A stretch of DNA of 64,000 nucleotides, taken from assembly GCF_001375555.1 (NCBI RefSeq), contig NZ_CTDZ01000009.1, positions 1,233,758 through 1,297,757 on the forward strand, read 5' to 3'. Shown here piece after piece: positions 43,007 to 51,799 of the stretch. Under the pieces are notes generated by a model. The model did no database searches. It was not told the DNA's origin and worked only from the letters and a program-made list of their open reading frames with translations. The DNA comes from Numidum massiliense. GTDB lineage: Bacteria; Bacillota; Bacilli; Thermoactinomycetales; Novibacillaceae. How positions within the stretch are numbered: position 1 is the first letter of the stretch; every line of letters starts with the position of its first letter. The position numbers were made by a program, and so were the translations under genes.

Positions 43007-43217
43007 CTCGCCTTCTCCTCTCAGTGCTTTTCTACTTACAAGAATGCCAACTATATTGCTTGTTTACGAGCGAACGTTCCATTTGTCGAAAAGGCACTTC
43101 CTGGGCCCTTATGACAGCTCGTGTCGATAAATGTAACATTTTTGTTACCTATCTTTCGCGCCCCTTCGATATACTTAATAACAGATGATACTTTGTGCAA
43201 AAAATGGGGGATGCACG

Positions 43218-44225
43218 GTGAAACGTAAGACGCTGCTAGTTGTATTAAGTGTGCTTGTCGGAGGGGGAGTGTTGCTTTACCAACAGTTTGGTTATTCTAG
43301 TACAAACCGAGCGGCGAGTCAAGGACACTCTGCTGACAAAACTGGGGACAATGCTAACAAAACCGTAGACAGTAAAACGACAGTAGACGACAAGTATACA
43401 TACAAATCTAGCAAATCGGTGCCGGTAGAAGGTAAAGATCGTGCCAAACAAGATAGTAAGGCCGGCGACAAACCGGATGTACAACAGAAAGAAGCGGATG
43501 AGACACAATCTAGTGGCAAGCAAGAAAAAGAGAGAGGCGTCACCGCCGAGCGCGCAAAGGGATCATTGTCGTTAACGACGGGGATAGTGTTACCGGGCGT
43601 AGCAGAAATTAAGCAGAAGAAAGGGAAAAAAGTCGCTTACCTTACGTTTGACGACGGTCCAACACCTCAGTCGCACGAAATACTAGACATATTGAAAGAA
43701 TTCGATGCGCATGCGACGTTCTTTATGCTCGAACCGGCAATGAAAGAGTACCCGAAAGCCGTCAAGCGGATGGTGGAGGAAGGCCATGCAGTCGGTATGC
43801 ACGGCGTGACGCACGATCAGCGGGCGTTTTATGCCTCAGTGGCATCGGTTGTCGGGGAGATGAGTGCCGGTCGCGAGACAATCAAGAAGCTCACCGGAGT
43901 CGATACAGGGCTCATCCGCGTTCCGTACGGCAGTTATCCGCACATGACTCCCGTCTACAAGCAAGCGGTCGCGAGCCACGGCTTCACGATGTGGGATTGG
44001 AACGTCGACAGTAACGATTGGCGCTTTCGCGACGGCCGCTTCTTAGAGACGACCATCGCCCAAGTGAACGAATTGGAAAAAAAAGGCGAAACCCCGGTTA
44101 TCTTGTTGCACGATCGTGCTGAAACCGTCCCGCATTTACGGGAGTTGCTTTCCTTTCTAAAGGAGAAAGGCTATGAATTAGAGGCGCTCGACGCCACAGT
44201 GGCTCCAGTTCAGTTTGTGCAATAG
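43218..44225 (+). CDS. Membrane-anchored polysaccharide (peptidoglycan) deacetylase
   Basis: 335 residues. N-terminal anchor about 5-24, then a Lys/Asp/Ser-rich linker to about residue 125, then a NodB domain. Motifs: TFDDGP, metal ligands HGVTHD, RVPYGSYP, WDWNVDSNDW and ILLHD. All catalytic positions are kept. Likely removes N-acetyl groups from cell-wall glycans. GTG at 43218 follows GGGGGAT at 6 nt; the frame to 43185 lacks a site. Next gene, a lipoprotein, begins 37 bp later and may be co-transcribed. Confidence 0.92.
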   Translation: MKRKTLLVVLSVLVGGGVLLYQQFGYSSTNRAASQGHSADKTGDNANKTVDSKTTVDDKYTYKSSKSVPVEGKDRAKQDSKAGDKPDVQQKEADETQSSGKQEKERGVTAERAKGSLSLTTGIVLPGVAEIKQKKGKKVAYLTFDDGPTPQSHEILDILKEFDAHATFFMLEPAMKEYPKAVKRMVEEGHAVGMHGVTHDQRAFYASVASVVGEMSAGRETIKKLTGVDTGLIRVPYGSYPHMTPVYKQAVASHGFTMWDWNVDSNDWRFRDGRFLETTIAQVNELEKKGETPVILLHDRAETVPHLRELLSFLKEKGYELEALDATVAPVQFVQ

Positions 44226-44262
44226 GCAATACCGCGGGGTGCCATTTGCTGGGAGGTAGAAG

Positions 44263-45570
44263 ATGAAACGCGCCATGCTCACCATCTGCTTATGCTCGAT
44301 CATCGTTTCTTTCGTCGGCTGTGGGTTGTCGCCGGAGGAACTGATCCAACCACCGAAATTCGAGCAGAACAAGGCGGATCTCAAAACAGAGGTTGAACGC
44401 AGCTTGCCGCACGGTGCCGTTATGGTCGCGCCGCTAAATGGAAAAAAGAAGCAACTGTTCTCGCTCGTCGACTTAGGTCGAGACGAGCGAGAAGCAGTTG
44501 TTTTTTACAAAGAAAAAGAAGAGGATGCCGCGATCTATTTAGCTGTTTTTACGAAACGAAACGGCGTGTGGAAGAAGGCGGACCAAATTAAAGCGGCAGG
44601 CAGCGAAGTCGATTTATTGGCAATTGAAGACGTTACAAACGACGGACGCAAAAATATTATCGTCGGTTATGCGAACGGCGACGCGTTGAATAAGGGGTTA
44701 GTCGTGTACAATTATAAGGACGGGAAGTTAAAAAATATCTTCGAAAAGGGTTATAGTTACGCTGTGATCGAAGACCTTAACCGAGATGGCATTAAAGATA
44801 TTTCCCTTATTACGTTAGAGCGCGACGTAACCGCCAATGTGGTTCTTTACCAAACGAACCGTAAGAATCGGCTCGAGAAAGCATCTGAATTGGCCATCGG
44901 GACGCATCTAATCGAAAAAACGTCTGAGTTAGCGCTCGGACCGTTCGTAAAAGGCTACGACAACATCATATCAGGAAAAGTGAGCAAAACGAAGCGGGGC
45001 ATTTTGATCGATGCGGCATTCCGCGGGCGATCGGCTTTTACCGAACTCATCGTGGTGGAAAAAGGAAAGTTAAAATCCGTCTTTGGACTGCAAACAGAGC
45101 GATTGCTATTTAAAGAGAGACAAGTTTTCAGTAAGGATATTGATGGCGACGGCATTTTAGAGATTGGCTTAACGACGACTCCAAAAGGTTGGGGGAAAGA
45201 GCCGACGACCGATACACCTTATTTCGAGACGTATTACGAATGGGACGGCAAAAAAGATCTCAAGTTGAAGCATGAACGGTACGCCGATTACGAGAACGGT
45301 TTTTATGTCGACTTTCCGCCGGAGTGGTACGAACGCGTGACGATTGAAAAAGTTGATGGGGGAAATTGGATAAGGTTAGTCTCTACGAAGACAGGTGACA
45401 ACCTGTTGGAAGTTCGCTATATTAAAAAAGGAAAATGGAAGAACAGCCGGAAAGGTAACAACGAATTGATCCAGATCCATCAGAGCGATAAGTTCATTTA
45501 TGCCATTCCTGCGGCGCAAGCGGCGTTAGCGCCACACGTTCACCTCATTGCCGAAGATGTCGGGCGATAA
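44263..45570 (+). CDS. Lipoprotein with three Asp-rich FG-GAP/VCBS-like loops
   Basis: 435 residues. Signal peptide with lipobox FVGC (C20). Three D-x-N/D-x-D-G loops (DVTNDGRKN, DLNRDGIKD, DIDGDGILE) at about residues 125, 170 and 290 suggest calcium-stabilised beta-propeller-like repeats. A C-terminal domain with Trp/Tyr-rich strands follows. Function unknown; external face of the membrane. GGGAGGTAG precedes the ATG. Stands just upstream of a histidine kinase, possibly as its sensor partner. Confidence 0.85.
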   Translation: MKRAMLTICLCSIIVSFVGCGLSPEELIQPPKFEQNKADLKTEVERSLPHGAVMVAPLNGKKKQLFSLVDLGRDEREAVVFYKEKEEDAAIYLAVFTKRNGVWKKADQIKAAGSEVDLLAIEDVTNDGRKNIIVGYANGDALNKGLVVYNYKDGKLKNIFEKGYSYAVIEDLNRDGIKDISLITLERDVTANVVLYQTNRKNRLEKASELAIGTHLIEKTSELALGPFVKGYDNIISGKVSKTKRGILIDAAFRGRSAFTELIVVEKGKLKSVFGLQTERLLFKERQVFSKDIDGDGILEIGLTTTPKGWGKEPTTDTPYFETYYEWDGKKDLKLKHERYADYENGFYVDFPPEWYERVTIEKVDGGNWIRLVSTKTGDNLLEVRYIKKGKWKNSRKGNNELIQIHQSDKFIYAIPAAQAALAPHVHLIAEDVGR

Positions 45571-45694
45571 ACTGTAGGTAGTTAGGGACTGAACGATCAA
45601 GGCGAAATCCATATAAAATAGTTCGGAATTATTAGATGACCGAAACGATGAGTGATTTACATCGATCTTACTTGCTTTGGCGGGAGTTTAGTAC

Positions 45695-47083
45695 ATGAAA
45701 CGACGCGTCATTTTTCGCTTTATGGCTGTTATTTTACTTACGCTCCTCCTAGTGGAAGCCATTTTTTTTATCGGCGTCTATCGGTACTACTATTACGGGA
45801 TCGCGCAGCGATTGACGAGCCACGCCGAAATTTCGACCGCTTTTTATAATAAATACAACGACGACTTGCAAGGTAGTATTAAGCGGAAAGCGCAAGACAT
45901 TATAAAGTCCTTTGCCTACCCTGGCACGTATTTGGAGTTGCTCGACCGGCAGGGGACGCTCATCATGTCGTCCAACGGTTTTAACGGTAAAAATCGAGTG
46001 CCGTTGAGTAAGCAAGTGTTAGACGGGGAGACCGATTCGCACATTGACCGTATGCCTGGGACGGGCGAGCGCGTGCTGTTTGTGGAAAGTCCACTCAAAA
46101 ACGGCGGGCAGACGGTGGCGATCCTGCGCTATACGACATCGCTCGTAGCGGTCGATCGCACGGTCCAGTCCATTGTAGCGATTGCCTTAATGTCTGGCTT
46201 CTTCGTGCTCGTGTTTGTGTTTTTGCTCAGCTTAAAGCTCGCTAATTCGATCGTCAACCCGTTAAAGGATATCATTAATATTTCTTCCGAAATGGCGAAA
46301 GGGCAGTTCGGTATCCGCATGGACGAGACGTACGAGAAGGAACTGGGTGAACTCGCGCGCACACTCAATTACATGGCCGATGAAATCGTCAAAAACGACC
46401 GTTTAAAAAACGAGTTTATCTCGTCTATTTCACACGAACTGCGCACCCCGCTGACAGCGATCAAGGGGTGGGCGGAAACGATGTACGTCGGCGAGCAGTT
46501 AAGTAAGGAAGAAATGAATCAGGGGATAGGGATTATTCGTGCGGAAACGAATCGCATGATTATGTTAGTGGAAGAGCTACTCGATTTCTCCAAATTTATG
46601 GCTAATCGCGTGCAACTATATCGAGAAGATGTGCGCATCGATCGACTCGTGGAAGAAGTCGCCCTCGAGTTTAAGATGAAGGCGGAAGAGAAGCAATGTA
46701 CCATTGCTGTACACGGCCTACAGCCAGTGACAATCTTTGTTGACGAATTGCGCCTAAAGCAAGTTCTCATCAACATCGTCGACAACGCGATCAAGTTTTC
46801 CCACCAAGGTGGCGAAGTGACTGTGTCGCTGGACGAGAGCGCCGCCGACGTCGTCGTAAAAGTAAGTGATCGCGGTTGCGGCATTGCTGCGGACCACTTG
46901 CCCCACTTAACGAAATCTTTCTATCAGGTTGCCCCGCAGGGGGCGGGTGCAGGGATTGGTTTGGCGATTAGCGACGAGATCGTGCGGCTGCACGGTGGCA
47001 CGTTACACATAGCGAGTATTTACGGCGAAGGCACGTGTGTCTCGCTACAAATCCCCAGAACTGACAAAAGAAAAAACGTGTAA
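45695..47083 (+). CDS. Orphan sensor histidine kinase
   Basis: 462 residues: membrane segments about 8-29 and 158-180 around an external sensor of about 125 residues, HAMP (about 180-232), HisKA with phospho-His H246 in SISHELRTPLTAIKGW, and a HATPase domain with NIVDNAIKFS, DRGCGI and GAGIGLAI. All kinase boxes are intact. No response regulator is adjacent; lipoproteins lie on both sides. CGGGAG precedes the ATG. Confidence 0.95.
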   Translation: MKRRVIFRFMAVILLTLLLVEAIFFIGVYRYYYYGIAQRLTSHAEISTAFYNKYNDDLQGSIKRKAQDIIKSFAYPGTYLELLDRQGTLIMSSNGFNGKNRVPLSKQVLDGETDSHIDRMPGTGERVLFVESPLKNGGQTVAILRYTTSLVAVDRTVQSIVAIALMSGFFVLVFVFLLSLKLANSIVNPLKDIINISSEMAKGQFGIRMDETYEKELGELARTLNYMADEIVKNDRLKNEFISSISHELRTPLTAIKGWAETMYVGEQLSKEEMNQGIGIIRAETNRMIMLVEELLDFSKFMANRVQLYREDVRIDRLVEEVALEFKMKAEEKQCTIAVHGLQPVTIFVDELRLKQVLINIVDNAIKFSHQGGEVTVSLDESAADVVVKVSDRGCGIAADHLPHLTKSFYQVAPQGAGAGIGLAISDEIVRLHGGTLHIASIYGEGTCVSLQIPRTDKRKNV

Positions 47084-47108
47084 GGGCTTTTCTCTCCTCG
47101 CGGGTGTG

Positions 47109-47117
47109 TGGTATAAT
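47109..47117 (+). promoter_or_regulatory. Extended -10 promoter of the second lipoprotein
   Basis: TGGTATAAT with the extended TG; no clear -35. Start near 47124, about 23 nt before the start codon. Confidence 0.5.
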
Positions 47118-47146
47118 ACTGTCCGTGCAGGAGGGATACATACGTC

Positions 47147-47872
47147 ATGGGGAAAGTAAAGGGCTTATGGTTAGCTATGTCACTCGCGCTTTTATTCGCT
47201 AGTGCATGTTCTAACAAAGCAGCCAGTTCGAAAGAACAGGTACAAACAATTATCGACAATATGGTGGAGAACTCGTTTGATTTCACCAGCGCCTTACATG
47301 CAGAGGCAGATAGTAAAAAGATGGAACGCCTCTTCGCCTTAGACGGTTCGTACGTCGCCGGTCGCGGTTACATCGCAGAGGCGAAAGTGCGACTGTCAGG
47401 TTTTAAGAGTGAAAGTAACATTTTGGCTGCTGACGATCAACTGTACTATAAATTAGCAAACGATCGACGCTGGAAACCGACGACTGCGCAAGATTTGCAG
47501 ATGTTCGGCATTTCGTATAAAGAGAGTCCGGCCACGATGCTACAAGAAATGAAGGAAAGCGTCGTTAATATTGAGCAGAAGAGTAAGAATAGTTTTCGTA
47601 TCACACTCGATCGAAACAAGTATGCGCAGCAGGCGGGAGCAAAAACGTTGCAATTGCCGCAAGTCGACAACAGTAACAACGTGTCCATCGAACTGTTAGG
47701 GAATCCGAGTGTCGACGTCGAAATCGACGTACAGCGACAACTCGTCCGCACGCTCACGTTGCATTACAAGGCAAAAATGACTGGGGTTGACGGCGAGGAC
47801 GAGACAGTGAATATGACATATGAAGTGACGATGCGCAACTTCAACAACGGTCAAACGCTGCCGAAGTTGTGA
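47147..47872 (+). CDS. Lipoprotein, DUF6612-like
   Basis: 241 residues. Signal peptide with lipobox ASAC (C21). The mature part shows the long antiparallel-strand pattern of LolA/LppX-like lipid-binding lipoproteins (VRLSGFKSESN, DDQLYYKLAND, MTYEVTMRNFNN); the DUF6612 assignment is from memory. CAGGAGGG lies upstream. It follows the histidine kinase by 63 bp, with its own extended -10. Confidence 0.8.
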   Translation: MGKVKGLWLAMSLALLFASACSNKAASSKEQVQTIIDNMVENSFDFTSALHAEADSKKMERLFALDGSYVAGRGYIAEAKVRLSGFKSESNILAADDQLYYKLANDRRWKPTTAQDLQMFGISYKESPATMLQEMKESVVNIEQKSKNSFRITLDRNKYAQQAGAKTLQLPQVDNSNNVSIELLGNPSVDVEIDVQRQLVRTLTLHYKAKMTGVDGEDETVNMTYEVTMRNFNNGQTLPKL

Positions 47873-47895
47873 ATAGTTCAACTCTTACCAAAACT

Positions 47896-47920
47896 AGCTG
47901 TCGAGACGTTCTCGACAGCT
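47896..47920 (+). other. Exact 11-bp stem hairpin after the lipoprotein
   Basis: AGCTGTCGAGA (47896-47906), CGT loop, complement 47910-47920. No T-run. It sits at the edge of the acetyltransferase remnant and could still act as a weak terminator. Confidence 0.6.
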
Positions 47921-48003
47921 TGCTCGTTGATGCGTACGTGTACAGTATTTTAGACCGCGAGTGGCCGCAAGTGCAAGGAAGACTAGAAGGTTTTTTAGCT
48001 TAA
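47911..48003 (+). pseudogene. 3' remnant of a GNAT acetyltransferase
   Basis: In frame the segment reads LDSLLVDAYVYSILDREWP and then QVQGRLEGFLA and a stop (TAA 48001-48003). The piece VDAYVYSILDREWP..V..RLE is the usual C-terminal end of GNAT N-acetyltransferases. No start or upstream fold is left, so this is a decayed tail about 30 codons long. Confidence 0.65.
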
Positions 48004-48059
48004 CATTTAGCATACGAAATGCCGCTGCACGATAGGGTGCCGCCGGCACACCCGCCGCA

Positions 48060-49028
48060 TTATGTCATGTAGCCGTTAAAAGGTGAATCCCTTCCGGGAA
48101 AAACGCACTGTCTTAGCGGCACGTCGACGACACTTTGCACACTCGGCTGCCGGAGTGCGCCTCCGGGAGTCCATTCGATGTAAGTCACTTTCACCGCGAC
48201 TGTAGGACGTACCCAGTAGGCGTCGCGATGTCGTTCCGGTCGGTTTGCGAACGGTTGTTCCGTCGTTACAGTCGGGTGTAACAGGGCGGTGAGGGTGCGC
48301 CATTCCGCCTGTGATAACTTCCCTGTCCCAGCGTGTCCGATGTACCACAGGCGGCCATCCGCATCGTATAGTCCTAGCAGCAAGGCATTAACGACTTGGT
48401 CGCGCACAGTAAAACCGCCGATGACCGCGATTAAGTCGTGGTAATTTTTTATTTTGAGCCAGCGATCGCTTTTCGTCCCGGCGACGTACGGCGACTCGCG
48501 CTGCTTCATGACGATGCCTTCCATGTCGTTTTCCTTCATTACATTGAATAGCGACACACCGTCGGCATAAGAAGAGACGAGTTGTACGCATTCGTTTGGT
48601 GTGACCAGCGTCTCCAACAATTCTAGGCGCTTGTGCAGCGGGAGGCGACAAAGTGAGGAGCCGTCCGCGTACAACAGATCGAATATCATGAATGTGACGG
48701 GGACGAGCTGTCGCATGCGCGGGACCCGCTCGAGGCGGCGAATGCCGTCGCGCCGCATCACTTCGTGAAAGGATGGCTTGCCATCCGGACCGAGCGCGAT
48801 CACTTCTCCGTCAAGAATGACCGATTTGGCGCGGCAATAGTTGCGAATGTCGGTCAGTTCGGGGTAGTGCTGTGTCCGTTCGCGCTTTTTGCGGTTGAAC
48901 AACTGCAGGCGTGCACCGTCGTAATACGTCAAGAGGCGTACGCCATCCCATTTTATTTGTGCGATCCAATCGGAGCCGGAAGGGATGATCTCCCCGCGTT
49001 TTGGTTCCATCGGTGCTAATGGCTGCAC
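48060..49028 (-). CDS. ligD: ATP-dependent DNA ligase (LigD ligase module)
   Basis: 322 residues. Adenylation lysine K26 in QIKWDGVR, DGEVIAL, FMIFDLL, EGIVMK and RWLKIKN are the nucleotidyltransferase motifs I-V; the OB-fold follows. Seals breaks in the Ku pathway. In B. subtilis ligase and polymerase are one polypeptide; here the polymerase is a separate, divergent gene 73 bp away. GTG at 49028 with GAGGTG 7 nt upstream. Confidence 0.93.
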   Translation of the reverse strand: MQPLAPMEPKRGEIIPSGSDWIAQIKWDGVRLLTYYDGARLQLFNRKKRERTQHYPELTDIRNYCRAKSVILDGEVIALGPDGKPSFHEVMRRDGIRRLERVPRMRQLVPVTFMIFDLLYADGSSLCRLPLHKRLELLETLVTPNECVQLVSSYADGVSLFNVMKENDMEGIVMKQRESPYVAGTKSDRWLKIKNYHDLIAVIGGFTVRDQVVNALLLGLYDADGRLWYIGHAGTGKLSQAEWRTLTALLHPTVTTEQPFANRPERHRDAYWVRPTVAVKVTYIEWTPGGALRQPSVQSVVDVPLRQCVFPGRDSPFNGYMT

Positions 49029-49101
49029 GTCGTTTCACCTCTTTTTTCTACATACACATAGTTTGCACCGCGTAGCTGATAATAATTTTAACTCGGCGAA
49101 A

Positions 49102-50022
49102 GTGGAAGTGAAGCGATTGTCTGACAAAATCGTACGGATCGAAAACAAAGAAATTACGGTAACGCACCCGGACAAATTACTGTTTACCGAGGCGGCGATT
49201 ACGAAGTGGGACTTCGTCGTACACGTGACGCGGCTCGCGCCGTTCATCTTGCCGTATGCGCGTGACCGACTGCTCACAGTCATTCGCTCTCCGGACGGTA
49301 CAGGGGGAAAATCGTTTTATCAAAAAAACGTGCCCGCCCACGCCCCCGCCTGGGTACAGACCGCAGAATGGCAAGGGACGACGTATGTTTTACTGCAAAA
49401 TACAGCGACGCTCGTATGGTTGGCGACACAAGCGGCGCTCGAGTTGCACACATCGTTTCACTTCGCGCACAGTGAAGCGCCAGCGGAACTCGTTTTCGAT
49501 TTAGACCCGACGGTGGAAGGGTTTGCCGCCGTAGTCGAGGTGTCACTCACACTGCACAATGTGCTTCAATCGCTCGGCCTTACCGCCGTTCCAAAAACGT
49601 CTGGCGCGACTGGCCTGCAAGTGTACGTGCCGATCGCGCGTCGCTATTCGTTTGCGGAAACGCGGCTCGTCGGCGCCTTTATTGCGAAGTACTTACACGA
49701 AAAGCTGCCTCGTCTCGTCACGTTGGAACGGTTAAAGCGAAACCGCGGCGACAAAGTGTACATCGATTATTTGCAGCACTGGCTCGGCAAAACGTTGATC
49801 ACTCCGTACTCGCCCCGCGCCCGCAACGTCGCGACCGTATCGACACCTGTCTTATGGCAGGAGCTGGCCCGCGGCGTGCAGCCGGAAGATTTTACGCTTC
49901 ACACCATTCACGCGCGACTGGAAAAGATAGGGGATATATTTTCGCCATTACAACACGTGGAACAACGACTTGCCTTGGACGACATTTTGACTTTTATCCG
50001 CAAAAAAGTGTCCCTCTCTTGA
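49102..50022 (+). CDS. LigD-type end-joining polymerase (primase-like) as separate protein
   Basis: 306 residues from GTG 49102. Catalytic metal pair in LVFDLDP, THPDKLLF near the N-terminus and SGATGLQVYVPI (nucleotide site) are characteristic of LigD polymerase domains. It fills gaps and adds ribonucleotides at breaks. The start is uncertain: GTG 49108 and TTG 49117 are near, the latter close behind GGAAGTGAAG. A frame back to 48985 overlaps the ligase gene and is unlikely. Confidence 0.9.
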   Translation: MEVKRLSDKIVRIENKEITVTHPDKLLFTEAAITKWDFVVHVTRLAPFILPYARDRLLTVIRSPDGTGGKSFYQKNVPAHAPAWVQTAEWQGTTYVLLQNTATLVWLATQAALELHTSFHFAHSEAPAELVFDLDPTVEGFAAVVEVSLTLHNVLQSLGLTAVPKTSGATGLQVYVPIARRYSFAETRLVGAFIAKYLHEKLPRLVTLERLKRNRGDKVYIDYLQHWLGKTLITPYSPRARNVATVSTPVLWQELARGVQPEDFTLHTIHARLEKIGDIFSPLQHVEQRLALDDILTFIRKKVSLS

Positions 50023-50090
50023 CGATCGTTCCCGCTGTCTGTTTCAATAAATAGAGTGAGAATGGAAAACTTTTATGAGGGGCGAACAGT

Positions 50091-51380
50091 GTGAAACGGT
50101 TATTTATTAATGCCGCGATTGCGACCGTTAACGAAGGGAATGACGTTATTCACGGCGCGCTAGCGACTTGCGACGACAAGATTACATACATTGGCAAGAC
50201 ACCGGAAAACATTTGGGCGTACGACGACGTCGTCGACATGCGCGGGAAAATGCTGCTGCCCGGATTCGTCAATACGCACGGCCACGCAGCAATGACACTG
50301 CTGCGCGGATATGCTGACGACTTGCCGCTGCAGAAGTGGCTTGAGACAAAAATGTGGCCGGTTGAAGAAAAGTTCGGGCCGCAACAAGTGAAGTGGGGGA
50401 CAAATCTCGCCCTGTTAGAAATGGTGAAGAGCGGCACGACGACGTTCGCCGACATGTACGACTACATGGACGAAGTGGCGCAAGCGGTTGTTCTGTCAGG
50501 CATGCGCGCCAGCTTGTGCCGCGGGATGACGGGACTCGGTTCGGAAGAGGAACGCCGCTATAAGCTGCGGGAAGCGACGCAGTTTGTGCAAGATTGGCAC
50601 GGGCAAGCGGGAGGGCGGATTACGACGATGATGGCGCCACACGCCCCGTATACGTGCCCGCCGGATTTCATCCGCCAGACGGTAGAACAGGCGACAGCGT
50701 TAAACGTGCCCGTTCACATCCACATGTCGGAAACGGCGCGCGAAGTAGAGCAGAATGTCGCCGATTACGGGAAGCGCCCTGTGGCGCACTTGCTCGAACT
50801 AGGCGTCTTTGACCGGCCGACGTTAGTCGCACACGCCGTGCACGTCAACGACGAAGAAATTAACATTTTGGCGCAAAAAGAAGTTAAGGTATCACATAAT
50901 CCAGGGAGTAACCTAAAGCTCGGCAGCGGTATTGCGCCAATCCCGACGATGTTGGAAAAAGGACTCTGCCCATCGCTCGGCACCGACAGCGCTGCGAGCA
51001 ACAATAACTTACATATGATGGAAGAAATGCGGTTAGCGGCACTCATCCATAAAGGACACTGGGAAGATTCGCTCGCCGTTCCAGCGGAAACCGCACTGCG
51101 GATGGCGACTCGTTACGGGGCAGAAGCACTGTTTTTAACGGAAATCGGGTCGCTCGAAGTCGGGAAAAAAGCTGACTTTATTTCCGTGCGTACTGACGGC
51201 CCACACTGGCAACCCGTGCATGACGTCGTCTCCAACCTCGTGTACAGTGCGATGAGCAGTGACGTGCAAGACGTGTACGTGAACGGACGTCCGCTCATGC
51301 GCAACCGCGAGTGCTTGACGCTGGACGAGGAACGCATTCGTTACCAAGTAAAAAAAGTGTGGGGTCAGTTAGATTTATGA
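50091..51380 (+). CDS. mtaD: 5-Methylthioadenosine/S-adenosylhomocysteine deaminase
   Basis: 429 residues, amidohydrolase barrel. Zinc site NTHGHAAM (H63, H65), HMSETAREV, HAVHVND and GTDSAASNN follow in order. Deaminates methylthioadenosine or adenosylhomocysteine, feeding sulfur salvage; related chlorohydrolase-type enzymes cannot be excluded. GTG start with GAGGGG upstream. Followed by a 419-bp gap containing repeats and a palindrome. Confidence 0.93.
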   Translation: MKRLFINAAIATVNEGNDVIHGALATCDDKITYIGKTPENIWAYDDVVDMRGKMLLPGFVNTHGHAAMTLLRGYADDLPLQKWLETKMWPVEEKFGPQQVKWGTNLALLEMVKSGTTTFADMYDYMDEVAQAVVLSGMRASLCRGMTGLGSEEERRYKLREATQFVQDWHGQAGGRITTMMAPHAPYTCPPDFIRQTVEQATALNVPVHIHMSETAREVEQNVADYGKRPVAHLLELGVFDRPTLVAHAVHVNDEEINILAQKEVKVSHNPGSNLKLGSGIAPIPTMLEKGLCPSLGTDSAASNNNLHMMEEMRLAALIHKGHWEDSLAVPAETALRMATRYGAEALFLTEIGSLEVGKKADFISVRTDGPHWQPVHDVVSNLVYSAMSSDVQDVYVNGRPLMRNRECLTLDEERIRYQVKKVWGQLDL

Positions 51381-51440
51381 TAGGTAATCATTGTGTGACA
51401 ACCGTTTGCCGCGCGAAAGCGCGCAAGGTGTTGTAACGGA

Positions 51441-51473
51441 CAGTGATGGCGCAGTGACGGCGCAGTGATGGCG
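51441..51473 (+). repeat. Three tandem 11-bp repeats
   Basis: CAGTGATGGCG, CAGTGACGGCG and CAGTGATGGCG in direct succession, leading straight into the left arm of the hairpin at 51470. Confidence 0.85.
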
Positions 51474-51508
51474 GTGCCCGCTAGAGTTAAGCGACTGCGG
51501 GCACCGCC
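51470..51508 (+). terminator. 12-bp hairpin after mtaD
   Basis: GGCGGTGCCCGC (51470-51481) and its exact complement (51497-51508), 15-nt loop. No T-run follows, so only a weak terminator or 3' stabiliser. Confidence 0.5.
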
Positions 51509-51552
51509 CGCCTGTGAATCCGTCCGTTAACTAAACATAGACAACGGCGCTA

Positions 51553-51577
51553 CGTTACCATATAATATATGGTAACG
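51553..51577 (+). promoter_or_regulatory. 25-bp palindrome upstream of the acyl-CoA cluster
   Basis: Arms CGTTACCATAT (51553-51563) and ATATGGTAACG (51567-51577) around a 3-bp centre. An operator for a dimeric (TetR- or GntR-like) regulator is the natural reading. Another small hairpin GCTAGTT/AACTAGC is at 51684-51701. The remaining sequence to 51799 shows no convincing promoter. Confidence 0.55.
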
Positions 51578-51799
51578 CTTACTAGGTGCTCTCTATTGGC
51601 TGTTTACAATTTTGTGTATAGCTCGTTTTGTAACGCGAATGACACAATAATTTTCCTTTGGGCAATCTGATCCGACTCTGCCTGCTAGTTCTCAAACTAG
51701 CGATGGTGGCGTACAGAATAATACACGAGCCATGCGAGTCACGACGGACGCCTCCGTAAGCGCATACAGTAAAAGACGACAGGAGGGAGAGGAATCGCG

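Noticed and set aside
43068-43082. LexA box GAACGTTC before the deacetylase
   Set aside because: The two halves abut; the Bacillus LexA site needs four bases between GAAC and GTTC.
43319-43543. 74-residue minus-strand frame in the deacetylase linker
   Set aside because: Antisense of a repetitive Lys/Asp/Ser linker; no start site.
51681-51715. T-box-like hairpin before yngJ
   Set aside because: Small stem GCTAGTT/AACTAGC followed by GGTGG only; no T-box core and no terminator after it.
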